Origin: Chromera velia | Lineage: Eukaryota; Sar; Chromeraceae | Assembly: GCA_018398765.1 (NCBI GenBank) | Contig: JAHBMJ010003001.1 | Span: 1-60,880, forward strand | Direction of reading: 5' to 3' | DNA length: 60,880 nucleotides | Shown: one piece after another, positions 11,671 to 29,434 of the stretch | Position numbering within the stretch: the stretch's first letter is position 1 | Layout: every line of letters begins with the position of its first letter | Program-made: the position numbers and the translations under genes | Notes under the pieces: generated by a model | Databases searched by the model: none | What the model was told of the DNA's origin: nothing | The model's input: the letters and a program-made list of their open reading frames with translations, nothing else

Positions 11671-14619
11671 ATGGGTTCGTCGATGTCTGGTGGGTCAAAG
11701 CCGTACCCTGCCAACTCGTGTGACCTTCGTTTCTTCTACAACCTCTGGAGGGACGGGACCTCTCGTGAGTCGTCTCTTCCTCCCATTCCTGCGGACGTGG
11801 AGTTCTGCTCTTTCACGTTCGAGAGAGGGGAGTTCTACGAGGGCTTCTTCGACAAGGGCTCCGGACTCGTCAACGGGCCGGGCATCTACCGTTACGCCGA
11901 GGGGGACTACTACATAGGTAAGGAAGGAGGTTTCGGGTTCGAGCCAGGAAGTTTCCTGTCTACAGCGTGCCCCGCCTGAACGGTGTGAATGACAATGTGT
12001 GCAGGTGATTTTCGGCGTGGGAAGCGTCACGGTTGGGGCACGATTGTGACGAAGGAGAATGACCAGTATGAGGGGGGGTTCGAGGACGATGTTCGTTCGG
12101 GTTTTGGGGTGATTAACCAGGGAAGGACTGTTTCGTACATGGGGACTTTCGAGGACAATGTCCGTCATGGGACTGCTGTAAGTATCAGTTACGATGGCGT
12201 CATTACAGTGGAGAGGTGGGCACGGGATGTTCCTGTAAGTAAATCCAGATTTGCCATGATGGTGGCTAGGGAAGAGGAGAAGGCAAGGAGGGAGAGGGAA
12301 GCTGCTGCTGCGAAGTCTCGGGCAGCGTTGGTGTCTCGTTTTGCTGAAGAGAAGCCGGGACTGCGCGTGTCTGTTGCGGAGAGAGGGGGTATGGCGGATA
12401 TCTGGAATCTTTTGCAGGTCAACGTTGCACCAGAAGAGTCTGAACAAATCGGGGGCGAGGGGGCACTGCCATCTCCCCCCGCCTCTCCCTGCACCTTTCC
12501 TGACCCCCACCCACAGCCCAAAAGAGAGAGGGGGCAAGACAAACCTTCGCGTGTTGCTGACGAAGGGACAGCAACAGTAAAGAAGGGAGGGCCAGCAGGT
12601 ACGGTTGAATGGGAGGGAGACGGGAAGTATGGAGGAGAGGCAGCGGGAGTCGACGCTGACGCTTCAGACTCAGTAGGAGAGGGGGGAGAGGCCAAGGTGA
12701 TGGCGGGTCCCGCGGTGTCCCGGGACCCTCTGCCGCATCACCAAGGTACTCAATCAGAGCACAAACCGAGAGAGGAAGACCCCCCCACTCCTGTCCCGTC
12801 TCCGCTTCCAGAAGAGAAAGGAGGAGAGGGGGAAACATCAGAATGGAGGGTCGAACCACCCCTCCCTCCTGCCCGCACCTCCCCCGATCCCCCTGTCCGA
12901 CACCCGCACGAGTGGGATTCGGCCTCGACTTCTTCCTCTTCCTCCAGCAGCAGCAGCAGCAGGCCGCCGAGTCCCGTCCACAATGTGGGTGGGGGAAGGC
13001 GTCAGAGTCGAAAACAGACGAGGAGATGGCGGCGGGACATGACCTATGCGGGACAGGAAGGGGCAGCGGGAAGGGATGGATACGAGAGCTCACGGTACAA
13101 CGGGGGTTGGATAGGCCAACGGGGCCACTCTGGTGCGCATGGCGCGCAAGTGGCTGGTGGGGGTAGTGGTGTACCGGAGCGTGGAGGGGGTGAGAGGGTG
13201 TTAGGGGGGACTTTTGTTGGACGGAGAGAGAGAGAAAGAGGGCGTACGGGTGTCGGTGGGGGGGGTGAAACTAGTTCTCGTGCTTTTCGACTGCACCAGT
13301 CGTTTCTTCGTGGAATGCGGGGGGCATCGAGGGATTCGGACCGTCAGCTGTTGCTGAAATATTCTCACGTTCGCCGGGTCCCATTATGGACCCCACTCGA
13401 AGTTCGTTTGTTCCTGAACAGTTGTGGTGTGGGTCAGGTCGGACATCATTTGTACACGCGGGGTATGACCGGGAAAGAATTTCTTTGCTTGACTAGTGAC
13501 GCGTCTCTAGATCAGTGGGGGGTGCCTGCGACGATGGAGGAGGGTGCGGGTGGTGAGATTGTTGCGTCCCTTTGTTCCTCCGGTGGTTCAGGAAACTTCC
13601 ACGCGGTTCGTCGGTTTCTTCTTCTCATAGTAGTCAACGTTCTCAGGTCACTTGAGAAAGCAGCCTTGCTCTCTCTGGTGTCTGCCCGCACTATCAACGA
13701 GGACCTTGACGTTGTTGATCTCGTGATCAATAGAAACGAGATCACGTTGAAGAAACCATTAGGAGAGGGAGGGTTTGGTTCTGTATGGCAGGCAGAGTGG
13801 AGAGGCCAGCCAGTCGCATGCAAAGTGTTCCAGGCAAAGTCGGGGGACCACGCAGCGAGGGACTTCCACCAAGAGTTGAAGGCCCTTCGAACGATCAACC
13901 ACCCAAACATCTCCAGAATCTTTGGAGCCACCAACGTGCCTGAACTCGCCATCCTCACCGAACTCGTTGACGGCCCCACAGTATTTGATGTCAGTCAGCA
14001 GGCTATCAGCCGGAAGGAAAAGTTTGGTGGCGGGGGCCGTGTTCATAGCAGGTGTCATGCAGTCAACTTCCCTTCCCTCAGTATATCGATCAGTCAACAA
14101 CAAACAAAGTTGTCTGTTTGGGTTCCTAGGTGGTGAGTCAGGAGCGTGTATGTGTTCAGCCTGCTTGTGACTCTGCTCAGGGGCTTCTGAAAGTGCACTA
14201 GCCCTTAATTCTGATCTCTGCCAGCTCAGCCAATGTGCGAGTGAGAGGAATCGGCAACTCAGGAAATCTCGGGGATTTTTTCCTCGGTTGATACCCTCTT
14301 TCTTTCTTTGACCCTCTGCATGCCTCTCCGTGCTACCCTGTGTGCTTGCAGAGTCTGAATTCTGCCAACCCACCCGACGGCCGGATGTGCGTGTACATCG
14401 CCTTGTGTGTTGCTCGAGCGATGGTGTGTGTGCACCGCCACAAGCTGATCCACCTCGATTTGAAGAGCTGCAACGTGCTCCTGAAGAAAAGGGATCCAAA
14501 AGCAAGCAACGCACAGAGAGCAGATGAACCTCAGTATGAGGTCTGTCGGTCTGCATGGCCATTTGTTTGGGCTCTTTTCTCGTTGTGGCCATCTGCTTGT
14601 TTGTATGTTTGGTGTGGTC

Positions 14620-14655
<36 letters not shown>

Positions 14656-15066
14656 GGATATGTGTGAAAAAGAGGAAAATGTGAGAGAGCATGCAGGAAA
14701 AGAGAGTCTTTGAGAGCTAGAGAGGTGTCAGATGATTCATCTGAGGATCACATTTTCGAAGTCGAATTGAGTCGAGGCGTTAAGGTTTCTATCCGTCCTT
14801 TCGTTCGTCCTCTCTTGCTTTCTCCTCTCTGCTGTTTCTATTTGTCTCTCTGTTTTTGGTCTCCAGAGTCTTGTCTCGTGTTGCTTCACTAACCGCTGTG
14901 TCGTCTCAGCTCTTGTCTCTGGTTTGTCTGCTTTTTTTCTTTCTTTCAGGTGAAGCTCTGCGATTTCGGCCTCGCGCGGCGCTGCGGCGAGGGGGAGCAC
15001 CGATGGCCTGGGAATGCCGGAACAATCGGGTGGATGGCCCCGGAAAGTGAGTGGGTGGGTGAGTGC

Positions 15067-15109
<43 letters not shown>

Positions 15110-16360
15110 CCTGCTTCAACCAATCAGTCAGCGCTTCTGTAGAGATGAGAGGACAGTCTGCAGAGAGGAAAGAAGAGAGGAGTGGGAGGGATATTGCTCT
15201 TCTCTTCTTCGATGTGCACAGCGTGCTTCTCTCTTCCTTCCATGTGTCTGTCGTCACGTCTGGAGAGGGGAAACGTGTGCTTTCTTTGTGTATGCCCACG
15301 CTTTTGTGTGCAGTGTTACGGGCTGAGAAAGCGGGACGAGCTGCTGACGTGTACAGCTTTGGCGTTCTCCTCTGGGAACTGTATTCGAGGCGCCTTCCTT
15401 TTGAACGTACGTACGTGGGGCTCGTCTCTCCCTCAGTTAGATTGGCAATCTCTCTCTCTCTCTCTGCCCGTTTCATTACTTTCAATCAACGTAGAGGAGA
15501 GGGGGGAGGGCGTGTGTGCATTCATTCTCTGTTGTTGTTTTTCTTCCGGGGGGAGGGGGGGGGATCTCTGCTGGTCGTACCCCAGCTTGTAGAATTCCAA
15601 GTCAGGTTTTCTGTGTCCTGTTTCTCTTTCATGGTAGTGAGGCACTCTCTTTTTTTGTCGTGCGGGAGGGGAACGGCAGGTCGCAGAAGCCGGTAGTAAT
15701 TGGTTGCCCCAGCTTTTTTGCGCTGCTTTCTTTTTTGCCTTTTTCTTTTATTCCTCTCTACTCCTTGTGCGCCCTCTCTTCCCGTTTCCCTTTCCGTTTC
15801 TGATGCAGAGATGAATGTTGCCGATGTGAAGGCCCTCGTCGGCTACGGCCCTCGGAGACTTCCCCTGCCCCCCCCCTCAGACCCCAGGAGGTACGTGAGT
15901 GCGTGCTCGTCTGTCTTCTTTTTGGCGTGCGTGGCTTTCTCTCTTTGCACGTGCTTCTCTCTCGGGTCCGTGCTGTTCCGCCCGGCGCGGTGAACATTCC
16001 TCACTCTGACTGCCTCTTGCTCATTCTCAATGTCTGTCTCTTACCTGCCTTCGTGCCTGCTTGCCTGCCTGCCTGCCTGCCTGCAGACACGTGGAGTGTC
16101 CGCAAGTGGTGCTGGACGTGATGCGCCGGTGCCTTCGTTCGGAGCCTGAGAGAAGGCCCACGATGGAGGAGGTCGTCAGGGGTCTAGAGCTCCAGTGGCA
16201 CGCGATGACTGTCTCTCCCGTGGTGGAGCTCCTCTTGTTGATGGGCGATGGAGAGGGGGCGAGGGAAGAGGCCGCTCGCATGACCACGGCGCGAAGACTG
16301 CCAGCAGAGGCAGGGCCTTCGAACTGGGGGGGCAGTAAGTGGCGGTGGTTCTTCCCGTGA
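11671..16360 (+). CDS. MORN-repeat / SAM-like / TKL-type protein kinase, 7 exons
   Basis: Predicted 988-residue kinase. Exons: 11671-11917, 12005-13989, 14352-14540, 14950-15046, 15314-15406, 15809-15890, 16087-16360 (TGA); every join keeps frame. Residues about 40-150 hold MORN-type repeats (FYEGFFDKGSGLVNGPGIY, GDFRRGKRHGWGT, YEGGFEDDVRSGFG), which usually place proteins at membranes or cytoskeleton. Residues about 190-530 are low-complexity (Glu/Lys, Pro, Ser, Gly-Arg). About 541-600 resembles a SAM domain (PLEVRLFLNSCGV...LDQWGV). The kinase domain starts near 650: glycine loop GEGGFGSV, VACK lysine, HLDLKSCN catalytic loop (778-785), DFGLA, GTIGWMAPE, DVYSFGVLLWEL and a final RPTMEEV segment. 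The catalytic loop has HLD in place of HRD. The start is the first ATG ahead of the repeats. A good GTAAGT donor lies at 16335, so the C-terminus could differ. Confidence 0.88.
14622..14652. repeat. (TG)n microsatellite in kinase intron 3
   Basis: About 31 bases of TG/GT repeat between exons 3 and 4 of the kinase gene. Confidence 0.9.
15066..15109. repeat. (GT)n(GA)n microsatellite just after a splice donor
   Basis: The donor of kinase exon 4 (GTGAGT) runs into GGGTGGGTGAGTGCG and then a GT repeat followed by a GA repeat, so the microsatellite grows directly out of the splice site. Confidence 0.85.
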
Positions 16361-17133
16361 CGCGAGAGAGGAAAGATGTGAATGAAAAGAGGAAGAGGGG
16401 GCGAGGAAAGCGAGAGGGGAACGGTGCAGGACGCCATGGAAGGAAGAGGTTTGAGGCCGGGAACGGGTTTGGAAAGAGAGGCGGAGAGAGAGGGAAACGC
16501 TGTACGTGTGTTGTGGGTTTGTCTGTCTTCCTCCACTGCTGCCCTCACTAACTCTCCCTTGGTGCTCATGCAGTCGGTCTCTCATTCTCTTCTTTCTTCT
16601 CGCTTCTGTTCCTTGTTTGTTCAAGGAAAAGTGGAATGAATTGTCTGAAGGGAGATCTGCTGAAGGGAAAGATTGCAGCTTTGCCGCACGGGCTGTCGGG
16701 TGTGAAAAGAGAGCCCGCATTTCTTTCAAGTTTGTGAACAGGAAAAGAGACGGCAAGAGGGAGACGGGGGGAGGGGAAATGCAGAGAGACCACTCTGGAT
16801 AAGGAAGGAAGTAGCTCATTTGATGTGATGTGCCGAGACCTTTCTTGTGCTCTCCCTTTCCATTTTTCCCATTCCTTCCGTTCTCGTTCTTGTGCAATTT
16901 CTCCAGATGTGAGGGGACGTGCTTGTTGACTCGTTCCTCCGTCACCTTTTTTTTTTCGTTCGTTGTGCATACCCCATGCATCTTGCCAGAATTAATACAA
17001 AAAGACCCATGCACCCGACTGAGAGGCAAGGACCTCTCGTCAGCTGTCGATGGCAGCGTTTCTTGTTCTGTAATTTTTCTTTGCTTTGAGGGATTTCCGA
17101 GAGACCCGGCGTCTGTGGTTAGTCAGAAACCTG

Positions 17134-17134
17134 C

Positions 17135-17186
<52 letters not shown>
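17134..17186. repeat. (CT)n(GT)n microsatellite
   Basis: About 25 bases of CT repeat followed by about 28 bases of GT repeat in non-coding sequence. Confidence 0.9.
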
Positions 17187-17189
<3 letters not shown>

Positions 17190-17500
17190 GTCTGCTTTGC
17201 GTCTCCGTTTATTCACATGCATGTGTATTTGTCTCTCTGCCGTGTGTGTGTACGAACAACCTTGCAATCAGTGCGTGTTCTTTCTTGTTTGGTTGCTGCC
17301 GTAATTCATGTCTGTCTCTAACTTTCGCGAGATGGCTGCGATGGGTGGAGGGAGGCATGTTGGTCCTTTTGTTGCTGCGCATGTGTATGAAGAATTTAGA
17401 AACAAGCAGAATGAATGATTGCGTGGGGGGGGGAATTTGGAAAAAGGGGAACGGGAGGCCGCAATGGGGACGGGGGCCTTACAAAGCGGTGCGTGGCTTG

Positions 17501-17503
<3 letters not shown>

Positions 17504-17533
<30 letters not shown>
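17504..17533. repeat. (GT)n microsatellite
   Basis: About 30 bases of TG/GT repeat, followed shortly by a second, shorter run. Confidence 0.85.
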
Positions 17534-17534
<1 letters not shown>

Positions 17535-18983
17535 TTGCGTGTGTGTGTGTATTTATGCATTCGGTGAGATGTCGAGGCGTCTTCCCGCCTGGAGGAGGGC
17601 CTGATCGAAAGACAGCCCCTCCTTCCTTTTTTGTACCGTCCTGACAGTGTGTGAGCGTCGGTATGTATGTTTGCATGCATGAGAGTATTCATGTGAGTCG
17701 TCTGTCGTTCTCAACGCCAGCGTCCTGTACCGTCTGTCTGTTTGTATGTGTCTGCTGTTTTACATGCGTCCATGAAGGGCCTTTTTTACGTTGATCGTGG
17801 GAGAGAAGGAGGGCTCCGATTCATGACTGGTTGGGCGGGATCGAGAGAAGGAGGGAAGCAAAGAGGAACAGTTGACCGAATTTTCTTTCTTGCTTTCCGA
17901 TGTGTCAGCTGACCGGCAGGAAGGCTGCTCATTTTCAATTCGGTTTTAATCTATTAATATACATTTGATTCCGTCTCCGCACGTCTTGACACCCGAAGGA
18001 TGTCATTCGGTCCCCGCCAGTGCAGTTGAGCAAGTGAGTGAGTGGGTGAGTGAGTCAACAAATAGGTACGCGCAATCGTGTCATTTGAATGCGATATGTT
18101 TCGCATTCGTTTGTACGTCCTTGCGTCTTTCCATTCGTTCCTTCTCAGTTTCGTCGGCTGTCAGGTGGAAGCGCAAGACCCCCGTCAGAGTTGCTTGAGC
18201 GACATATCTCTGCTTTGGTGCCCCTTTTTCTCCTTCTCGCTCTCTCTTTCCCTCTCCCTCTCCCGTTCTCTCTCGGCAGTGCATCTTCTTTCAAGCTGAT
18301 CAGAAAGAACACTGAATGGCTGGGAGGGAGGGGGGAGGACGTGGAAGGACACAGTGAAGTAAATTCAAGGTACCTGGCGAAATCGAGGGGAGGGGTACGA
18401 ACATGAGGACTTCGCGATTCGCGAACATAAGGAAAATTGATGCAGATGACGACTCGCTGCCGAAGGGCCGCAAAGGCTTGAAAAACGCATGTGGGTGCAT
18501 GAGGAGGCAGGCTGGAACATGAACGGTGGATGCATGGGAAAGCAGGAAGAAGGAAATCAATTCGCTAGTCAATTCGCTGGAGCTCGGTCTGTCTGTCCGA
18601 CATCGAATGTTGGTCTATTGTTGGAGTCTGAATCGACGTAACCAATCCGACGATTGCGGATGGGGAAAAAAGCGAAGTTTGTTTGCTTCTCGCACTTGTA
18701 GATCACGTATACTGCAATATACTGCATGTATGTTTATTAATGTTTATAACAAACAAAAACGGTGGTTAGACAAAAAAGCTTGAATGCGCGTTAGAATACA
18801 CGTCTGTGTCACAGACTGTGTACTTATACACAGTTAAGAGTATGTTACGTTGTCTCTAATATTACGTGTATGATCAAAGGTGTTTAATCACGGAATATAT
18901 TTATTCACTAGTTACTCACTTCAAAAGTAATAAAGTAATATAATGAGGAATATATTCAGGAATATATTCTTAAATTAATTAAG

Positions 18984-19016
18984 GGGGGGCCCCGGGGTCC
19001 GGGGGGCGGAGCCTCC
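18984..19016. other. GC-rich island in AT-rich spacer
   Basis: A short block beginning ggggggccccggggtcc and continuing ggggggcggagcctcccggg is almost pure G/C and partly self-complementary, yet sits between long AT-rich stretches. Its role is unknown; it may be the edge of a mobile element. Confidence 0.5.
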
Positions 19017-19594
19017 CGGGCTGCATTTTTGATTTTTTTTTTTAAACACAGTTTGTGACTATAAAAAATTGGTTTTGAAAAAGCTAAACAGGGGTTATCT
19101 AGCTGTTAGGCACTGTTTATAGGCAGTAGTGTTACTATACTAGACTGTGTTATAGTGTTACTAGAATTTTATAAAATCCTATAATTTATAAACTTATTAA
19201 ACTAGCAAGTAACACATAATATGAATACGTGGTTGAAAGTTCATACACGTTCTCATTGCATGAACATACACACACTACACCAAAACATGCATGCATACTG
19301 CAGCACACATTGCATAGCGAAAAGAGGCCTTACTATATGTACTACGTAAGATGCACTCTTTTTCACTTTCAGTATTCGAACGCGAAACACCAAAACACCA
19401 TAAGGACCTCCCTGAATCTAACTACCACTTGAAACTTCAAGCCGCATTTTTGGATAAGCTTGAAAGTCCGCGCCGCAGGCGCGGATCATTTACGGTGTCT
19501 TGAAAGCTAAAGCCGCATATCTGGACAGTGTCTTGACCATCTACGCTGCAGGCGTGGACGGTCTCTTGAAAAACGATGCCGCAGATAGAGATAG

Positions 19595-20383
19595 TGAAAA
19601 GTAGAGTCTCACCTCTCTTGAGATTCCTCCAGTGGAATCCTATGGGCCCTCCCGTGTCGATCCTCTAGCCTATCCAGAAGACTCCTCAAACTGCTATACT
19701 CCCGAATTCCTGGCCCTCTCCTATTAGAGGACCACAGCGAATACGTCTCCGTGACGTACTCGTCTAGACCAATACAGATAATCCGAAATAAATATCTGAT
19801 CAGTCTCTTCACCAGACAGAAAATCTATGAACTCCCATAGTCCACAGTACGCTCCTGCTGGTGGCTTCGTGCATTACTCAGAGCACAAGAGAACCACAGA
19901 GAGACATAGGGCACAGTACAGATCCTATACATGAAGTTCTGTCAATCCCTAGGTCGCGTCTCTCATTCAGATGGACGGTAACCGCCGTGCACGTCTGTCT
20001 GACTGTCTGGAAATTAATTCGGGACCGGAATTAATTCTGAAGCCTCCGATGGCATAACCGCACGATCGGCTTATTTAAATCTCATATGAAGCCCCGGAGC
20101 ACACACCACCACGGTGAGTGCCTCGGGTGTATTTCTACCGCCAAAGTGCATGCGGGCCATACCATGGAACTCACAACATGCACTCCTCTGTCGCAGGCGC
20201 CCCGCCACCCCATGTGGACGGGCCGCTGCGTGCGCGTCGCTCCTTTTTCTGGCTCAGGGCGAAAGAACGAATGGAAATGCCGAGACCGGAATTCACCCTC
20301 CGCGAATCCGACGACCAGGAACGGGACCGTCGTTTACTTTCATACACCCCCTCCCGAGCCCCCGAGGAAAGACTATGGAGCAC
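19595..20383 (-). repeat. 3' LTR of the giant copia-like element (left copy)
   Basis: Direct repeat of the copy at 34005-34781. On the plus strand it starts TGAAAAGTAGAGTCTCACC and ends near ggagca. A purine-rich stretch on the element strand (AGAGGGGGG, about 20396-20405) lies about 15 bases inside and may be the polypurine tract. The right-hand limit is uncertain by a few bases because the two copies diverge there. Confidence 0.85.
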
Positions 20384-22950
20384 GCAGTACAACACACCCC
20401 CCTCTGATGAGGGGGAATCAGGAAGCATGAGAAAAGACCGTTCTTTAATCACCCGGCTCCCCAATTTTTCCTTTTCCTCTTTTCCTGTTGCACAATCACA
20501 AAAGAATTACTCATGTATCGTTGACCTCTTCTCTCCTCATTCCTTTTTCTCATGCTCTCACGCGCCGTCCTCTCCAGACGTCATTTATTATCCTTTAACA
20601 AGTGAGAGCACACCGGGCTCACACGTGTGCAGGGCATACAGGGAAATGGATACCAGCCAACCTGGCTGGAAGAATGGGATAAATACGAAACCACACTAGG
20701 AAAAGCGGAAGGAACAACACAGAAGAACACAGGCCCCCAGCCCATGCCTACTTATGCTAACGAACGCATGGGACACACAGCCCATCTGCCTTCAGATGTA
20801 GCCCCGCCCCACACGCAGAAAACCGAAGACATCTAGCATGCAGGAGCCCGCACTACCTGCCATGCTTCCTGCTCCGGACGGACCCTGCTCTGAACGTTCG
20901 AAAGAAATAAAAGAAAGAAAGGCAAACAAAACACAAGCAGTCCTCATACAACCAAAATGCAGTTCTTTGGAAACCAAGAGCCTTTGACAGCCTCAGCATG
21001 CCCTGCCCCCTGGCAAGGAAACCCAATCTCCCAGACCAGGCCTGTCAAAAGCAAATTCCTTACCACTTTCTCCCCAGATTCTTCTTTTCCTTCTTTCACG
21101 TACTCAGATCCACGGTATGTGTGGATGGCCACCGACCACCACACAAGGAAGGGAAAATGTTCTGCATACCATGCCCACCCTACTCTAGTTCGGGTCGGCA
21201 ATGGGTTAGGACCCCTAATGAAAACCGGCAGCTCAAGGAAAACACGACTGCGAAAGGTCTCTGCCTCCATAGACAGGTCGGGAAGGCCTCTCCCTCCCAG
21301 CTCCTTTCCATCTGGGAAAACGAATTAAATAAGGGAAAACCCAAAGACGCCCACACCCGTCTAGCATACACCGTATATGCACGCCCCCATAACACGACGA
21401 GCTTCCCCGGGCCGTGCAGAAATCCAAACAAAAAAGAAAGAGGGAGAGAAAACAGATATACAAAACTGAACTGCACTTCAAGGAAGATGCCCCCGAGGCA
21501 CCCCCGACCCCTTCACGCATGCCTTGCGGAAACAATTAAAATTTACAGGAGAGCCACCACGCACTCCCCTGACCTTCTGGGGAAAGGATTTCATAAATAC
21601 ATACCTATAAAACCGATCATACCCGGGCTTACACTCACCCCTAACCTGACCTCCCAAAGCGGAGTACAGGCTTCAAGCAGGATGAGAGGCCAGCAGAGGA
21701 AAGAAACGCCCACAATACACCTGAGCTCTCATTCTCACCCAAAATGCCCCCTGCACTTGGATTAGGTCTCTCTTGCATGGTAGCTACACATCCGACCGGG
21801 ACAGTTCATCATGAACGCAGGGCGCCCTTATGATCCTGCTAAAGCGCTGTGCATAGAGAGAGGAGACAAAGAGACGAAAAGTATCAGTGTGCGCACAGCG
21901 GTCTTTCCCCCTGCCTAGGCTGCTACCTACCAGACGTGATGCTCCCTATGAGCACCCTCCCCCCTTTCTGTCTACATTCTCCCGTGGATTCACTCGGGGG
22001 TGATGCAAAGCCCTGCAGGGAGTGAGACGAAAGTACAGATCAAAGCGTCGGTCAGGCAGCATGCCAACTCCATCACCGCAACGGAGCGCAGACAGGCAAC
22101 CAGATCATGAATGGACGCGAACAAAAATCCTTCACGCTCCCCATGCCAGCTGACAGCATTCTTTCAGGCTGCCTAACTGTTCTGGCTAGGCCCATTCTGC
22201 TCAAAACGGAGAAAGGAAAGCGCACAGGGATCGGACTGTTTGAGTGCTTCGGGCACTCACCTTCGCCGCGTAAACAGCCCGTCTGTTTCCTGCGCATGGA
22301 TTTCTTATGCAGACAGGCACCAAACACGGAGTGCAGGACAACGGATGCGAATAGACAGGGTAATGCCTCCTCATGAACGTTGGATCCACCCGCCCATACA
22401 CCCCACGTAATTGACCGTAGTCTACGATCGTTTGTTCCACCCAAACTGCTCCAAACAAAATTTAATGCTCGGTTTAAATGAATTTTGGGCCCGCCTATTG
22501 CTTGGCCTCATGCATTGACCGAGCATTGGATGCTTTGCCCATGACGCAGAGGCACATACGTCAACTATACCAGAGCGTGGAAAACAAACAAACACATACA
22601 AACACAAACAGGACGAGACAGAACAGGACAACTACCAAACACGCATGGCTGCGGAGGTGTACGGAAGGGTGCAGCGGTAGAGGACCTGCTCCTCTGGCTT
22701 TCTTGCTTTCCTGCCTAACTCTTCTTGCTCTCCTGCCTGGCTGAGCCCACGCCCACTCAGCAGGAGACCCCTTGTCTCCTGCCCCTCTTTCTTGTCACCG
22801 CCCCATCTAGTCGCCTATCTGGGAGAACAGATTAACGAGAGAGAGAAACGGATAAAAGGGACGAACAGTACCTCCGGCCTATCTAACTCCTTTTATGCCT
22901 AAACCCAAACCCCAGTCGTCCCCACCCTGAGCAAAACTGAACCCTATACA
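20384..22950. other. long non-coding 3' interior of the copia-like element
   Basis: Some 2.5 kb between the end of the RNase H reading frame and the 3' LTR carry no open frame with recognisable protein character. I see no envelope-like, chromodomain or second-element signature. It may be a long 3' untranslated interior, captured host sequence, or a nested insertion too old to recognise. Confidence 0.5.

Positions 22951-29434
<6,484 letters not shown>

Larger units (their letters stand above)
16361..19594. other. spacer downstream of the kinase gene
   Basis: No convincing gene in 3.2 kb. It contains pyrimidine-rich and GT-rich low-complexity sequence with microsatellites at 17134-17186 and 17504-17533. 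From about 18700 it becomes AT-rich, interrupted by a short GC island at 18984-19016. Short perfect hairpins lie next to the retrotransposon edge near 19467-19485. The kinase 3' UTR should occupy the first part. Confidence 0.55.

Noticed and set aside
11695..12537. 280-codon minus-strand frame over the MORN-kinase exons
   Set aside because: Antisense to clear MORN repeats; composition follows from the plus-strand codon bias.
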